DNA of 64,000 bases from the NCBI RefSeq assembly GCF_030164465.1, contig NZ_JASNJE010000001.1, positions 310,001 to 374,000 on the forward strand, given 5' to 3'. The stretch is from Sedimentitalea xiamensis. Its GTDB lineage: Bacteria > Pseudomonadota > Alphaproteobacteria > Rhodobacterales > Rhodobacteraceae. A model generated the notes under the pieces. The model saw nothing but the letters and a program-made list of their open reading frames with translations, did no database searches and was not told where the DNA came from. Positions 28,503 to 38,600 of this stretch are shown here, piece after piece. Each line of letters starts with the position of its first letter. Position 1 is the first letter of the stretch. The position numbers and the translations under genes are program-made.

Positions 28503-29009
28503 TCACGCCTTTGCGGTCTGTTCCGCCTGTTGCGCCTGCTGGCGGCGCGCCAATTCCGCGCGATAGATCTGGACGAAATCGATGTTGTCCAGATTCAGCG
28601 GCGGATACCCTCCGTCGCGAGTCACGTCGCTGACGATGCGGCGCAGGAAGGGAAACAACATCCTCGGACATTCGATCAGAAGAAAGGGATGCAGCTGCTC
28701 TTCCGGGACACCTTCGATGTGGAACACGCCGGCGTAGTCGATTTCCAGCAGGAAAAGCTGGTCCCGGCTTTCCTTGGACTTGGAATCGACGTTCAGCTTG
28801 ATGGACACTTCATACTGGTTTTCCGTGGACCGCTTCTTGGCGTCCAGGTTGACCTGGACGTTGACATCGGGCTGCATTTCGCCCGACCCGCCTTTTTGGG
28901 CCATGACGTTCTCAAATGACAGATCGCGGACAAACTGCCCCATGATGTTCATCTTGACCTGTGGGGCCTGCTGACCACCGGTTGCACCATTTGCGCCGTT
29001 TTCGGCCAT
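28503..29009 (-). CDS. secB: Protein-export chaperone SecB
   Basis: Keeps exported precursors unfolded and delivers them to SecA. The 168-aa frame from ATG 29009 (MAENGANGATGG) follows GAGGAGATA; the five extra upstream residues are not needed. The segments KDLSFEN-like RDLSFENVMAQ, EVSIKLNVDSKS, LLEIDYAGVFHIEGV and LLIECPRMLFPFLRRIVSDV are typical. It is convergent with dnaQ. Confidence 0.96.
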   Translation of the reverse strand: MAENGANGATGGQQAPQVKMNIMGQFVRDLSFENVMAQKGGSGEMQPDVNVQVNLDAKKRSTENQYEVSIKLNVDSKSKESRDQLFLLEIDYAGVFHIEGVPEEQLHPFLLIECPRMLFPFLRRIVSDVTRDGGYPPLNLDNIDFVQIYRAELARRQQAQQAEQTAKA

Positions 29010-29063
29010 TGAATATCTCCTCAATTCACGTTTGCCGCTGCTTACCAGCTTGTTATGCGCATC

Positions 29064-29558
29064 TCAATGCCGCTTGGACCCTTCGACCCATCCCGAAGGC
29101 CGTCCGGCGGGCCGGGAAGCAGGGCGAATCTCTTCGTATTCGCCGTCGATCACGTCGCTGGCTGAATCGTGGGTTCCGTGCGGCGGGGTCGGTCCCATCT
29201 GGAACTGCCGAACGACCACGCGGGATCGCAGAAAGCGAAACACGGCCTTCCGGACAGGGGGCATCAGCAAGGCAAAGCCGACGGCGTCGGTGAAGAAACC
29301 GGGGGTCAAAAGCAATGCGCCGGAAAACAGGATCATCGCGCCATGCGCCAGCGGTTCGGTCGGATCGTTGAGTTCGGAAAAGGAACTTCGCAATTGCCCG
29401 AGGGCCATGCGCCCCTGGGTGCGCACGAGCCAGGTGCCGATGACGGCCGTCAGCACCACGATCGCCAGTGTCGGCCACAGCCCGATCAGCCCGCCGATCT
29501 GGATGAACAGGGCGATTTCGATCAGGGGCACCATCAAGAACGCCAGAAACAGATACAT
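29064..29558 (-). CDS. fxsA: FxsA family membrane protein
   Basis: A 164-aa inner-membrane protein with an N-terminal pair of hydrophobic helices (MYLFLAFLMVPLIEIALFIQ and LWPTLAIVVLTAVIGTWLV) and another at GAMILFSGALLLTPGFFTDA, followed by a hydrophilic C-terminus. This is the FxsA pattern; the E. coli protein is known for relieving exclusion of phage T7 by the F plasmid, but its normal role is unclear. It lies 54 bp upstream of secB on the same strand and is divergent from the Tim44-domain gene. Confidence 0.9.
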   Translation of the reverse strand: MYLFLAFLMVPLIEIALFIQIGGLIGLWPTLAIVVLTAVIGTWLVRTQGRMALGQLRSSFSELNDPTEPLAHGAMILFSGALLLTPGFFTDAVGFALLMPPVRKAVFRFLRSRVVVRQFQMGPTPPHGTHDSASDVIDGEYEEIRPASRPAGRPSGWVEGSKRH

Positions 29559-29664
29559 AGTGCGTTTCCTTTCCTTCTGCCGGACGGTAGACTTGATCCC
29601 GCCCCTAACCTACATAAGTGCGTAGGGCAGTGCTTACAAAGCCCATCGTCTTTACGAGGTCCAA

Positions 29665-30321
29665 ATGAATTCACCGATCATCCAGCTTCTGGTGCTGGCG
29701 GGTATCGCCATCTTCCTGATCCTGCGCCTGAAAAGCGTGTTGGGATCGCGGGAAGGATTCGAGAAGCCCAACGTGCCGGCGTCGGACTCAAGGCCGGCGC
29801 GCGCCGGTTTCGAGGTGATCGAAGGCGGGCCGGATCGTGATATCACGGACCATGTTCCCGAGAACAGCCAGCAAGCGCGGGACCTGGCGGCGATGAAGCG
29901 GGTCGAACCGTCATTCTCGGTCAGCCAGTTCGTGCAGGGCGCGCGCGGCGCGTATGAGATGATCGTCATGGGTTTTGAACGCGGCGACCTGAACGATATC
30001 CAGCCATTCCTCGCAGAGGATGTATTCGAAACCTTCGTCGATGTGGTCGCGGCCCGCGAGGATCAGGGTTTGAAGATCGAGGCTGAATTCATCGGGGTGC
30101 GTGAAACCGCTATCCAGGGTGTCAATTTCGAAAGGGACACGAACCTTGCCGAGATCACCATGAGGTTTGTCGGCGAACTGACCTCGGTCGTCCGCAACAA
30201 GGAGGGCGAGGTCATCGAAGGCAGTGCGACGACCGTGAAACGGCAGAAGGATACCTGGACCTTTGCGCGCACCATGGGGTCGAACGATCCCAATTGGTTG
30301 CTTGTCGCCACGGACGCATGA
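29665..30321 (+). CDS. Tim44/TimA domain membrane-anchored protein
   Basis: A 218-aa protein with one N-terminal membrane helix (IIQLLVLAGIAIFLILRL), a variable linker, and a C-terminal Tim44-like domain (FVQGARGAYEMIVMGFERGD, EVFETFVDVVAAREDQGLKI, ITMRFVGELTSVVRNKEGEV, DTWTFARTMGSNDPNWLLVATDA). The domain is shared with the mitochondrial import motor subunit Tim44; the bacterial function is not established. It is the first of three genes joined by ATGA overlaps with mltA and the Smr gene. Confidence 0.9.
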   Translation: MNSPIIQLLVLAGIAIFLILRLKSVLGSREGFEKPNVPASDSRPARAGFEVIEGGPDRDITDHVPENSQQARDLAAMKRVEPSFSVSQFVQGARGAYEMIVMGFERGDLNDIQPFLAEDVFETFVDVVAAREDQGLKIEAEFIGVRETAIQGVNFERDTNLAEITMRFVGELTSVVRNKEGEVIEGSATTVKRQKDTWTFARTMGSNDPNWLLVATDA

Positions 30322-31364
30322 TCGCAGCGCTGGGCGCTGTTCTGCTGGCAGGGGCCGTCCTGATGACTTCCGACAAGGCCCTTGCCGAAACCACTTATGA
30401 CATCCTCGGTTTCGACGATCTCGACGGTTGGAAGGCCGACGATCACGGTGCCGCGCTTGCGGTCTTCCTCAACTCCTGTGCCGATCTCGACGATCCCGAC
30501 TGGCACCCGGTCTGCGTTGCCGCCAAGACCCAGGCGCCGGGGGCTGCCCGCGGGTTCTTCGAGACGCTGTTCCGGCCGGTTCTGATCCGCGATGGACAGT
30601 CACCGCTTTTTACCGGCTATTTCGAACCGGAGCTGAACGGATCCCGTCTGCCGACGGACCGATTTCGCCACCCGCTCTACTTAACGCCCCCCGAAGCGGA
30701 AAAGTCTCGTCCCTGGCTCAGCCGGCGCGGCTTGCTCGAAACCAAAAGTTTGGAAAACCGGAATCTGGAAATCGCATGGGTCGACGACCCGGTCGACCTG
30801 TTCTTCTTGCAGATCCAGGGATCGGGCCGGATACGGTTGCCGGATGGCCAGGTTCTGCGGGTCGGATATGGCGGCACCAATGGACATCCCTACAGGTCCA
30901 TTGGGGCGGAACTGGTGCGGCGCGGGGTATTCTCTGCCCAGCGGATCAGCGCCGAAGGCATCAAATCCTGGATACGACTCAATCCCGAAGCGGGACAGGA
31001 GTTGATGTATCACAACCCTTCCTACGTATTTTTCCGTGAGCTGTCGCATGTCGCGCCCGAGCATGGTCCGCTGGGGGCCATGAACCGGTCCGTGACGCCC
31101 CTGCGCAGCGTGGCCGTGGACCCGGAGTTCACGCCGCTCGGAGCGCCGGTCTGGGTCGAAACGGACGGCGCGTTTTCGCTTCGGCGTTTGATGGTCGCGC
31201 AGGACACGGGTTCGGCCATCAAGGGCGCACAGCGCGCGGATATCTTTTTCGGAACCGGAGCCGCGGCGGGACAGTCCGCCGGGCGGCTGCGCTATCCGGG
31301 ACGGCTGGTCGTCCTTTTGCCCCTCGAGCGGGCCATGGCCCTCGATCCGGATCGCGCGGGATGA
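30318..31364 (+). CDS. mltA: Membrane-bound lytic murein transglycosylase A
   Basis: Cleaves peptidoglycan between MurNAc and GlcNAc, forming a 1,6-anhydro end. The 348-aa frame from ATG 30318 starts in an ATGA overlap with the previous gene and has a signal peptide (MIAALGAVLLAGAVLM ... ALA). The segments TGYFEPELNGSR, FFLQIQGSGRIRLPDGQ, YHNPSYVFFRE and AQDTGSAIKGAQRADIFFGTG are the MltA/3D core with catalytic aspartates in the last. I see no lipobox cysteine, unlike the E. coli lipoprotein, so it may be soluble in the periplasm. Confidence 0.93.
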   Translation: MIAALGAVLLAGAVLMTSDKALAETTYDILGFDDLDGWKADDHGAALAVFLNSCADLDDPDWHPVCVAAKTQAPGAARGFFETLFRPVLIRDGQSPLFTGYFEPELNGSRLPTDRFRHPLYLTPPEAEKSRPWLSRRGLLETKSLENRNLEIAWVDDPVDLFFLQIQGSGRIRLPDGQVLRVGYGGTNGHPYRSIGAELVRRGVFSAQRISAEGIKSWIRLNPEAGQELMYHNPSYVFFRELSHVAPEHGPLGAMNRSVTPLRSVAVDPEFTPLGAPVWVETDGAFSLRRLMVAQDTGSAIKGAQRADIFFGTGAAAGQSAGRLRYPGRLVVLLPLERAMALDPDRAG

Positions 31365-31927
31365 CCCGGCGCAGGTTGACGGCAGAGGAGATCAAGCTGT
31401 GGCACCAGGTCGTTGAGAAGACGGAACGCCTGCATACGACGGCGAACCCGCCACGGCCCCTGCCCAAGCCCAAGCCCGCCAAGACACCTGCGCCCCGCGT
31501 CGCGGCAACGCCCGAGGCGCCGCCGGTCAAACCGGCTCCACGACTGGGAATCCAAGGGCAAACCCCGAAACCCGAGCCGGTGCTGATGGACCGCAAGGCC
31601 TATGGCAGGATGAAGCGCGGCAAGCTGGTGCCGGAACGCCGGATCGACCTGCACGGTATGACGCTGGACCGGGCGCATCCGGCGCTGACACGATTCATCC
31701 TGTCGGCGCAGGCGTCCGGCCTGCGCCTGGTTCTCGTCATCACCGGCAAGGGCAAGGCCGGTGCCGATGACAGTCCGATTCCTGGAATGCGGGGCATCTT
31801 GCGGCGCAACGTGCCGATCTGGCTGTCGATGCCGCCCCTGGCGCAGGCGGTCATGCAGGTCACGCCGGCGCATGTCAGCCATGGCGGCGAAGGCGCGGTC
31901 TATGTCTATCTGCGGCGCTCGCGCTAA
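31361..31927 (+). CDS. Smr-domain protein
   Basis: A 188-aa protein with a low-complexity, proline- and lysine-rich N-terminal half and a C-terminal Smr (MutS2-like) domain: RIDLHGMTLDRAHPALTRF, LVLVITGKGKAG and AYVYLRR-like AVYVYLRRSR. The LDLHG and TGxG-type motifs are present as DLHG and TGKGK. Related domains have nicking or ribosome-rescue nuclease activity in other bacteria; activity here is inferred only from the family. It starts in an ATGA overlap with mltA and overlaps the convergent MFS gene by 4 nt. Confidence 0.88.
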   Translation: MTRRRLTAEEIKLWHQVVEKTERLHTTANPPRPLPKPKPAKTPAPRVAATPEAPPVKPAPRLGIQGQTPKPEPVLMDRKAYGRMKRGKLVPERRIDLHGMTLDRAHPALTRFILSAQASGLRLVLVITGKGKAGADDSPIPGMRGILRRNVPIWLSMPPLAQAVMQVTPAHVSHGGEGAVYVYLRRSR

Positions 31928-33141
31928 GGCGTCAGGTCCGCCCGCGCCTTCCGGATGCCCGCGAACATCAGAGCCGAGGTGATCAGGAAGTAGATCGAAA
32001 TGCCGACGAATTGCCGTTCGAGCCCGATCCCGAGATCGATCAGCAGGCCGGTCACGCCCGGCCCCAACGCCGATCCCAGAACCATGACCGCCGCAGCCAT
32101 GGCCTTGATCGCCCCGATATGTGCGGTGCCGTAGAATTCTGCCCAGAACGCGTTGGGCAAGGTCGAATTCGACCCGGTCGTCATCGCCAGGAACAGGAAG
32201 CCGATCAGTGCGCCCAGAAAACCGGACGCGGTCGAAAAGACGAGAAAGCTCAGGACCATGGGGAGCTGGTAGAACGGCATCAGCCGGGCGGTGCCGACCC
32301 GATCCAGTGCCCAGCCGGAAAGCACCATCGAAACGATTCCCATGGCCGTGAAGACCGGGAAGAATGACACCAGCTCCACATGGGACCAGCCCTTGATATC
32401 CGCGAAATGCACCTGGTGGAAAAAGAAGGCCGTGTTGAACGCCGACGGGCCGAGGATCGCCGGAACCATCATCCAGAAAAGCGGATGTCGCAGGGCATCA
32501 TGCCGCGTCCAGTGCCGCCCCTGCATACCGGTGGAGGAATACTGCTCCGCCAGGCTTTGCAGGGTGCGTTCCTGTTTGAGCAGTGCAAGCAGCACGGGAA
32601 TGCCCAGGAGGCTGAATGCGGCCGCCGCCAGCCACAGGAGATGCCAGTCCACAACGGTCATCAGGGCCACGAAACTGACGGGCAGGACCGCTTCGCCCAA
32701 GGCGAAACCCAGCGTGGCAATCGACAGCGCCCGGCCCCGCGTCGCGGTGAACCAACGGGCCATCGCAACGACCGCGATGTGGCTGCACATGCCCTGACCG
32801 AACAGGCGCAACGCGAAAACCACCGCCGGCAGGACCCAGACGGCGGAATTCACGGACATGGCGATACAGGATACCGCAAGGCCGACGAGGACGACCGGAC
32901 CCAGCACCCGGACACGAAACTGATCGGTCAAGGCGCCCGACCAGACCATGACCACGGCAGCGGTGGCGGTTCCGAGCGAATAGATCCCGCCCCAGGCGCC
33001 GTGGCTCAGCCCGAAAGCGTCCCGGATTTCTCCGGCGAAGATCGAAATGAAGAAGGTCTGTCCGAAACTGGACATGAGCGTCATGAGACCGCCCGCCGCA
33101 AGCCATGGCGCATTCTGGTGCAGGAACGAAAGCAGGCGCAT
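31924..33141 (-). CDS. Major facilitator superfamily transporter
   Basis: A 405-aa, twelve-helix transporter. The segments DQFRVRVLG after helix 2 (position of the MFS loop motif), FALRLFGQGMCSHIAVVAMARWFTATRGRALS, and the repeat of the fold in the second half (LDRVGTARLMPF) identify the family. The central cytoplasmic loop contains LAEQYSSTGMQGRHWTRHDAL. The substrate cannot be told from the sequence. I chose ATG 33141 (MRLLSFLHQNAPW) rather than 33177, because the upstream residues look non-coding. Confidence 0.87.
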   Translation of the reverse strand: MRLLSFLHQNAPWLAAGGLMTLMSSFGQTFFISIFAGEIRDAFGLSHGAWGGIYSLGTATAAVVMVWSGALTDQFRVRVLGPVVLVGLAVSCIAMSVNSAVWVLPAVVFALRLFGQGMCSHIAVVAMARWFTATRGRALSIATLGFALGEAVLPVSFVALMTVVDWHLLWLAAAAFSLLGIPVLLALLKQERTLQSLAEQYSSTGMQGRHWTRHDALRHPLFWMMVPAILGPSAFNTAFFFHQVHFADIKGWSHVELVSFFPVFTAMGIVSMVLSGWALDRVGTARLMPFYQLPMVLSFLVFSTASGFLGALIGFLFLAMTTGSNSTLPNAFWAEFYGTAHIGAIKAMAAAVMVLGSALGPGVTGLLIDLGIGLERQFVGISIYFLITSALMFAGIRKARADLTP

Positions 33142-33200
33142 GGGTCCGGCTTTGCCGGTTCCGACCCCTCCTGGCAAGTCTTGATTCAGCGTCCGTTTCT

Positions 33201-34508
33201 CTAGAGGACGTATTGGCTGATGTCGGTGGACCGGGCCAGGGTGCCAAGGTTGGTTTCGACGAAGGCGGCATCGACAGTGATCTCGTCGCCCGCCCGGTCC
33301 GGCGCGGTGAAGGACAGTTCCTCGAACACCCGTTCCATGACGGTATAGAGCCGTCTTGCCCCGATGTTCTCGACCGCATGGTTCACTTCGGCGGCGATCT
33401 TGGCCAGCGCGGCGATACCGTCTTCGGTAAAGGCGACCGTGACCTGCTCGGTTCCCATCAGCGCGGTGTATTGCAAGGTCAGCGCGTTGTCCGTTTCAGT
33501 CAGGATGCGCACGAAGTCCGCTTCGGTCAGGGCGCGCAGTTCGACCCGGATCGGCAGGCGGCCTTGCAGTTCGGGCAACAGGTCGGACGGTTTGGCGATG
33601 TGGAACGCGCCAGAGGCGATGAACAGGATATGGTCGGTTTTCACCGGACCATGCTTGGTGCTGACGGTGGTGCCTTCGATCAGGGGCAACAGGTCGCGCT
33701 GCACGCCTTCGCGGCTGACGTCGCCACCACGCGCGTCCGAGCGGGCGCAGACCTTGTCGATCTCGTCGAGAAAGACAATGCCGTTCTGTTCGACCGATTC
33801 CAGCGCCGCGCGGGTCACCGTTTCATCGTCCAGCAGCTTGTCGGCCTCTTCCCCGATCAGGGTTTCATAGCTGTCCGCGACGGTCATCTTGCGCCGCACC
33901 GTGCGTCCGCCGAATGCCTTGCCGAAGATGTCGCCAAGGTTCATCATCCCCATGCCCGCGCCGGGCTGGCCCGGAATGTCGAGCATCGGCATCGGGTTGC
34001 TGGTATCGGCGAGGTCCAGTTCGATGACCGTATCGTCAAGCTCTCCGGCTTTGAGCTTCTTGCGGAACATCTCGCGCGTGCCTTCACGCGCATCCTCGCC
34101 GGCAATGGCGCTGATCACCCGCTCTTCGGCGGCGGTGTGGGCCTTGGCCTTGACCTCTTCGCGCATGTAGTCCCGCGTCTGGGCAATGGCGGCGTCCACC
34201 AGGTCGCGGATGATCTGTTCGACGTCGCGCCCGACATAGCCGACCTCGGTGAACTTCGTCGCCTCGACCTTGATGAAAGGCGCGCGGGCGAGCTTCGCAA
34301 GACGACGGCTGATTTCCGTCTTGCCGACGCCGGTGGGGCCGATCATCAGGATGTTCTTGGGATAGACCTCGTCTCGCAGGTCGTCGGAAAGCTGCTTGCG
34401 CCGCCAACGGTTGCGCAGCGCCACGGCGACGGCGCGCTTGGCGTCTTTCTGGCCGATGATGAATCGGTCAAGTTCACTGACGATTTCGCGAGGGGTGAGG
34501 TCGGTCAT
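33201..34508 (-). CDS. hslU: ATP-dependent protease ATPase subunit HslU
   Basis: AAA+ unfoldase that feeds the HslV peptidase. The 435-aa frame from ATG 34508 ([20 protein letters not shown]) follows AGGAGCCG. The Walker A motif [18 protein letters not shown], Walker [13 protein letters not shown], and the pore motif in the GYVGRD segment are present. HslU overlaps no neighbour: 125 bp separate it from hslV upstream, an unusually wide gap for this pair, so a promoter could lie there. The closing sequence [10 protein letters not shown] is typical. Confidence 0.96.
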   Translation of the reverse strand: MTDLTPREIVSELDRFIIGQKDAKRAVAVALRNRWRRKQLSDDLRDEVYPKNILMIGPTGVGKTEISRRLAKLARAPFIKVEATKFTEVGYVGRDVEQIIRDLVDAAIAQTRDYMREEVKAKAHTAAEERVISAIAGEDAREGTREMFRKKLKAGELDDTVIELDLADTSNPMPMLDIPGQPGAGMGMMNLGDIFGKAFGGRTVRRKMTVADSYETLIGEEADKLLDDETVTRAALESVEQNGIVFLDEIDKVCARSDARGGDVSREGVQRDLLPLIEGTTVSTKHGPVKTDHILFIASGAFHIAKPSDLLPELQGRLPIRVELRALTEADFVRILTETDNALTLQYTALMGTEQVTVAFTEDGIAALAKIAAEVNHAVENIGARRLYTVMERVFEELSFTAPDRAGDEITVDAAFVETNLGTLARSTDISQYVL

Positions 34509-34633
34509 CAAGCGGCTCCTATCATTCGCGGAACACATACGCATCTGGTGCGGAATTCCAAGGGTGAAGGCGGTTCAAATTTCCCGAAGCCGACTGTCCG
34601 GGCTTCTGCGACGGGGTTCCTTGCGCCCGTCGT

Positions 34634-35191
34634 CTAGCCGCCGATCTTTTCCACGGTGAGGTTGCCGTTGGTGAAGACGCAGATGTCCGCCGCGATCGCC
34701 ATGGCGTCGCGGGCGATCTGTTCGGCATCCCGGTCGCTGTCCATCATGCCGCGCGCTGCCGCCAGCGCATAGTTGCCGCCCGACCCGATCGCGGTCACGT
34801 CATGTTCCGGTTCCAGAACGTCCCCGGCCCCGGTGATGACAAAGATATCCTTGCCGTCGCTGACGATCAGCATCGCTTCGAGTTTTTGCAGATACTTGTC
34901 CGTTCGCCAGTCCTTGGCCAGTTCGACGCTCGCGCGGGCAAGCTGGCCCGGCGTGGATTCCAGTTTCTTTTCGAGCCGTTCGAGCAGGGTGAACGCGTCC
35001 GCCGTGGATCCGGCAAACCCCGCGACGACATCGAAACCTCCCGGCGACAGGCGTCGCACCTTGCGGGCCGATCCCTTGATCACGGTATTGCCGAGAGACA
35101 CCTGACCGTCGCCCGCGATTACCACCTCGCCGCCTTTCTTGACGCCGATGATGGTCGTGCCGTGCCAGCCGGGAAAGGATTCTTTGGACAT
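34634..35191 (-). CDS. hslV: ATP-dependent protease peptidase subunit HslV
   Basis: Threonine peptidase of the HslVU complex, a relative of proteasome beta subunits. The 185-aa frame from ATG 35191 reads [19 protein letters not shown]: the active-site threonine is expected at T12 after removal of an 11-residue N-terminal peptide. [14 protein letters not shown] and the DRxAEQI-like [22 protein letters not shown] complete the fold. A GGAG site precedes the start. A terminator separates it from trxA. Confidence 0.95.
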   Translation of the reverse strand: MSKESFPGWHGTTIIGVKKGGEVVIAGDGQVSLGNTVIKGSARKVRRLSPGGFDVVAGFAGSTADAFTLLERLEKKLESTPGQLARASVELAKDWRTDKYLQKLEAMLIVSDGKDIFVITGAGDVLEPEHDVTAIGSGGNYALAAARGMMDSDRDAEQIARDAMAIAADICVFTNGNLTVEKIGG

Positions 35192-35261
35192 TGGGAGTCT
35201 CCAGTCGTTGGCCATCTATATGGATCGGCACCGATCGGGCTGCAAGGTGCCGGTCCGGCAA

Positions 35262-35291
35262 CAGAAAGGGCGCCCGAAGACCGGACGCCCT
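35262..35291 (-). terminator. Rho-independent terminator after trxA
   Basis: On the minus strand, arms AGGGCGTCCG (35291-35282) and CGGGCGCCCT (35276-35267) form a 10-bp stem with one T-G wobble and a GTCTT loop, followed by TTTCTGTT. It ends 23 bp after the trxA stop codon and separates the addB-addA-trxA run from hslVU. Confidence 0.8.
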
Positions 35292-35313
35292 GAAAAGCAG
35301 GCGAAAGATCCGG

Positions 35314-35634
35314 TCAGATCGATTCGTCGATCCAGTTTTGCAGCGCCGCTTTCGGTTTCGCGCCGGCCATGTTCGATACGACCTGGCCATCCTTGAAGAT
35401 GAACAGGGCCGGGATGCCGCGCACGCCAAGGGCTGCGGCGGCATTCGGGTTGTTGTCCACGTCGACCTTGGCGATCTTGATCTTGTCACCGTATTCGGCG
35501 GCCAGTTCTTCCAACGCCGGGCCGATCTGCTTGCAGGGGCCGCACCATTCGGCCCAGAAATCCACCACGACGGGGATATCGGAATTCTTGACTTCGGCCT
35601 CAAAAGTGGCGTCCGTGACGGCAACGGTGGACAT
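35314..35634 (-). CDS. trxA: Thioredoxin
   Basis: A 106-aa cytoplasmic disulfide reductase. The active site [19 protein letters not shown] carries the CGPC pair, and the cis-proline segment is [12 protein letters not shown]. The length and charge are those of Trx1-type thioredoxin. It lies 39 bp downstream of addA on the same strand and is followed by a terminator, so it is probably the last gene of the long leftward run, possibly with its own promoter. Confidence 0.96.
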   Translation of the reverse strand: MSTVAVTDATFEAEVKNSDIPVVVDFWAEWCGPCKQIGPALEELAAEYGDKIKIAKVDVDNNPNAAAALGVRGIPALFIFKDGQVVSNMAGAKPKAALQNWIDESI

Positions 35635-35673
35635 ATTCGGGCTCCTGAATGAAAATGTCTTGGAGTGTTAGAC

Positions 35674-38600
35674 CTAAGTAGACGCGCGGTCCGCGTCAAG
35701 ACGCGGCGAACGCAGGAGCGCTTCGGTCACAAGATCGTCGGGCATCCGCATCAGCGTCGCGGTCCGGGTCCAGAGCAGGCTGGTGAGGATCCTGCGGTCC
35801 GGATAGATCTGCCGCAGGAGTTCGACATAAGCGCCCATCTGGCGCAGCAACCCTTCGGGACAGGTTTCGGGCTGGCCGGGAACGGTCGCGTTGGTCTTGA
35901 AGTCGATCGCGTGGATGAAATCGTCGCCGATCACAAGCCGGTCGATCACGCCATGGGTGCGCAGGCCGTGAACATCGCCGGAAACCGCAACTTCGCCCAG
36001 CGTTCCGGGCGCGAAAAGCGGACGGAGCGCCGGGTCGGCCAGCACCGCCGAGGCCTCGGCGAAGACATCTTCGCGTTCCGGGTCCGTGCAGTCGGGCAGC
36101 AGGAGCGGCAAGGCGGATGGCCAGGTGCGCGGCGCCAAGTCCGGCAGACGCTCCAGCAAGGTGTGAATCCGCGTGCCGCGCTGTTTCGCGGCCTCTTCGT
36201 CCAGCCCCGCGTCGCCAGGCAGCGCCTTTTCCCCTCCGAGATCGGACGGGCTCAGGGTGGCGGGAACAGGATCGGGCGGACGCGCCGGTGTCTTCAGGAA
36301 CCCCGGCGCGGGCACCACGTGCCGCGTTGTTCTTGGCGGCGCTATCGGTTCGAGCGCGCCCCAGTCCGCGTGGGACAGGCGCAGTCCGGGGCCGAACGGG
36401 AACACGAACGGGTCCGCTCCGGCAGCGTTCAACCCGGACTCGATGATCTGATACCAGGTGTCCCCGTTCTTGTCCAAGTCGCCCGCCGCCGCGACGATCA
36501 GCCATTTCTCGGCGCGGGTCATCGCCACATAAAGCAGCCGCAGCCGTTCGTTCATCTGCCGGTCGCGCGTCTGGTCGCGGGCGTCCTGCAACGTGTCGGG
36601 CATTTCGGCGGCATTCATCCGCCAGAGCGGTCTGCCCCGGACGGTGACGATCTCGCTCCCCTGCGGCCCCCGACGGGCGGCGGTATCCGGCAGGATGACG
36701 ATCGGCGATTCAAGCCCCTTGGCGCCGTGCACTGTCATCACCCTGACCATGTTTCCGACGCTGCCCATCTCGCGCTTTATTTCAAGATCGTCGGTTTCCA
36801 TCCAGACCAGGAATCCGGTCAGGCTGGGAACGTCCGATTTCTCGTAGGCGAGAGCCTGTGACAGCAAGGCGTTGATTCCGTCCTCAGCCTCGGTTCCCAG
36901 CCGCCCCAGAAGTTTCCTGCGTCCGTCGTGCCGCGTCAGAATCCGTTCGATCAGATCGTAAGGGCGCATGAAATCGGTCCGGGACCGCAGGTCGTTCAGG
37001 ATCGCCATGGTTCCTGGGTAATCCTGGTGCCGTTGCCGCAAGGCGGTCCATAGAAACGGCGTGTCGCGCCGGTGGGCGAGATCGAAAAGATCCTGTTCGC
37101 TCCAGCCGAACAGGGGCGACCGGAGCGCGGTCGCCAGCGACACGCTGTCTTCAGGCGTGGCAAGAAAGCCGAGCAGGGCGGCAAGGTCCTTGACCGCCAG
37201 TTCAGCGCCGACCTTGAGCCGGTCCGCCCCGGCGATTTCGAGCCTTTCCGCCTTGCAGGCCCGGATAATTTCAGCGAACAGATCCGACCGGCGCTGCACG
37301 AGGATCAGGAAATCACCGGCCTGAACCGGGCGTTTGCAAAGCGCGCCGGGCGTGTCGCCGTCAACCGGAATGGTTTCGCCGGTTTCGATCATCGTCCGGA
37401 TGGTCCTGGCGATCCGTTCCGCCAGGATCAGGTTGTGGTTCTTTGGGCTGGGGCGATCGACCGGGTCGGTCCAGACGCGGTCATCCACATCGGCGGATTT
37501 TTCCACCACCGGCCACAGGTCCACCCGTCCGGGCAGGTTCGACTTGAACGCGTGATGCACGGAACCCACCGGAAACCCGGCTTCGGCGCGTCCCGTGAAG
37601 ACCAGGTCAACCAGGTTCAGAATGGCCTTGGAGGAACGGAAGGAATATTCCAGCGTCCGGTTCTGCAGGCCTGTTCCGCTATGCCGCAACCGTTCGTCGA
37701 ATTCGATCTGCATGCGGTCGAATTCATCCGGATCGGCACCCTGAAACGAATAGATCGACTGTTTCTTGTCTCCGACAACGAAGATGGTTCTTTGGACATC
37801 CGCGCGGGCGCCCATGCCGCTGGAGAATTCCTGCGCCAGCTTTTCCACCACGTCCCACTGGGCCGGGCTGGTATCCTGGGCCTCATCCACGAGAATATGA
37901 TCAATCCCGCCATCCAGTCGATACAGCACCCATTGGGCGACCGACGGATCGTTGAGCAGGCGCCGCGCCTTCTGGATAAGATCGTCGAAATCGAGCCATC
38001 CGCGGATCTGTTTTCGCCGCGCATATTCCTTCAGGAACGCTGCGGCAAAGCGGTGCAGCACGAAGGATTTCCGCGCCGCCGCCAGCCCGATACGCAGGGC
38101 GCGCGCGGCTTCCACCCGCTGCATGAACGGATCGAGTTCCGACATCAGCATCGCGTGCGCGGCCTGAACGGGCTTGGTCGGAAAGGTGCCGACCTTGGCG
38201 GAAAAAGGGGTTTTCGCGCCGGCCCCGGTCAGGAACACGCTTTCCAGAACCGGCAGGTCGGCCAGTGTCGGCGTTGCAATGCCGGTCAGCTTGTCGAGGG
38301 CATTCTGGTCGAGCTTCGAGCCGGTTTGCAGCGCTTCCCGCAGATCCGCCAGGAGGCTTGCTTCGGACCCGAGAAACACGCGCCGCGCCAATTCGTCCTC
38401 GTCCAGGTCTGGCGGCAGGTCCAACAGGTTCTCAAGCGCCTGCCAGTCCATGGGGTCCTGAAAGGCTTCGTTGTGCTGAACGATGTTCCTGGTGAGGGTT
38501 TCAAACCCGGTATCGGTGACATGAACGGCCAGATCGTCGATCAGCGGCGCATTCGGCCCGCCGGCGAAATCCTCGACGATCTCCGCCTGCAAGAGGTCGG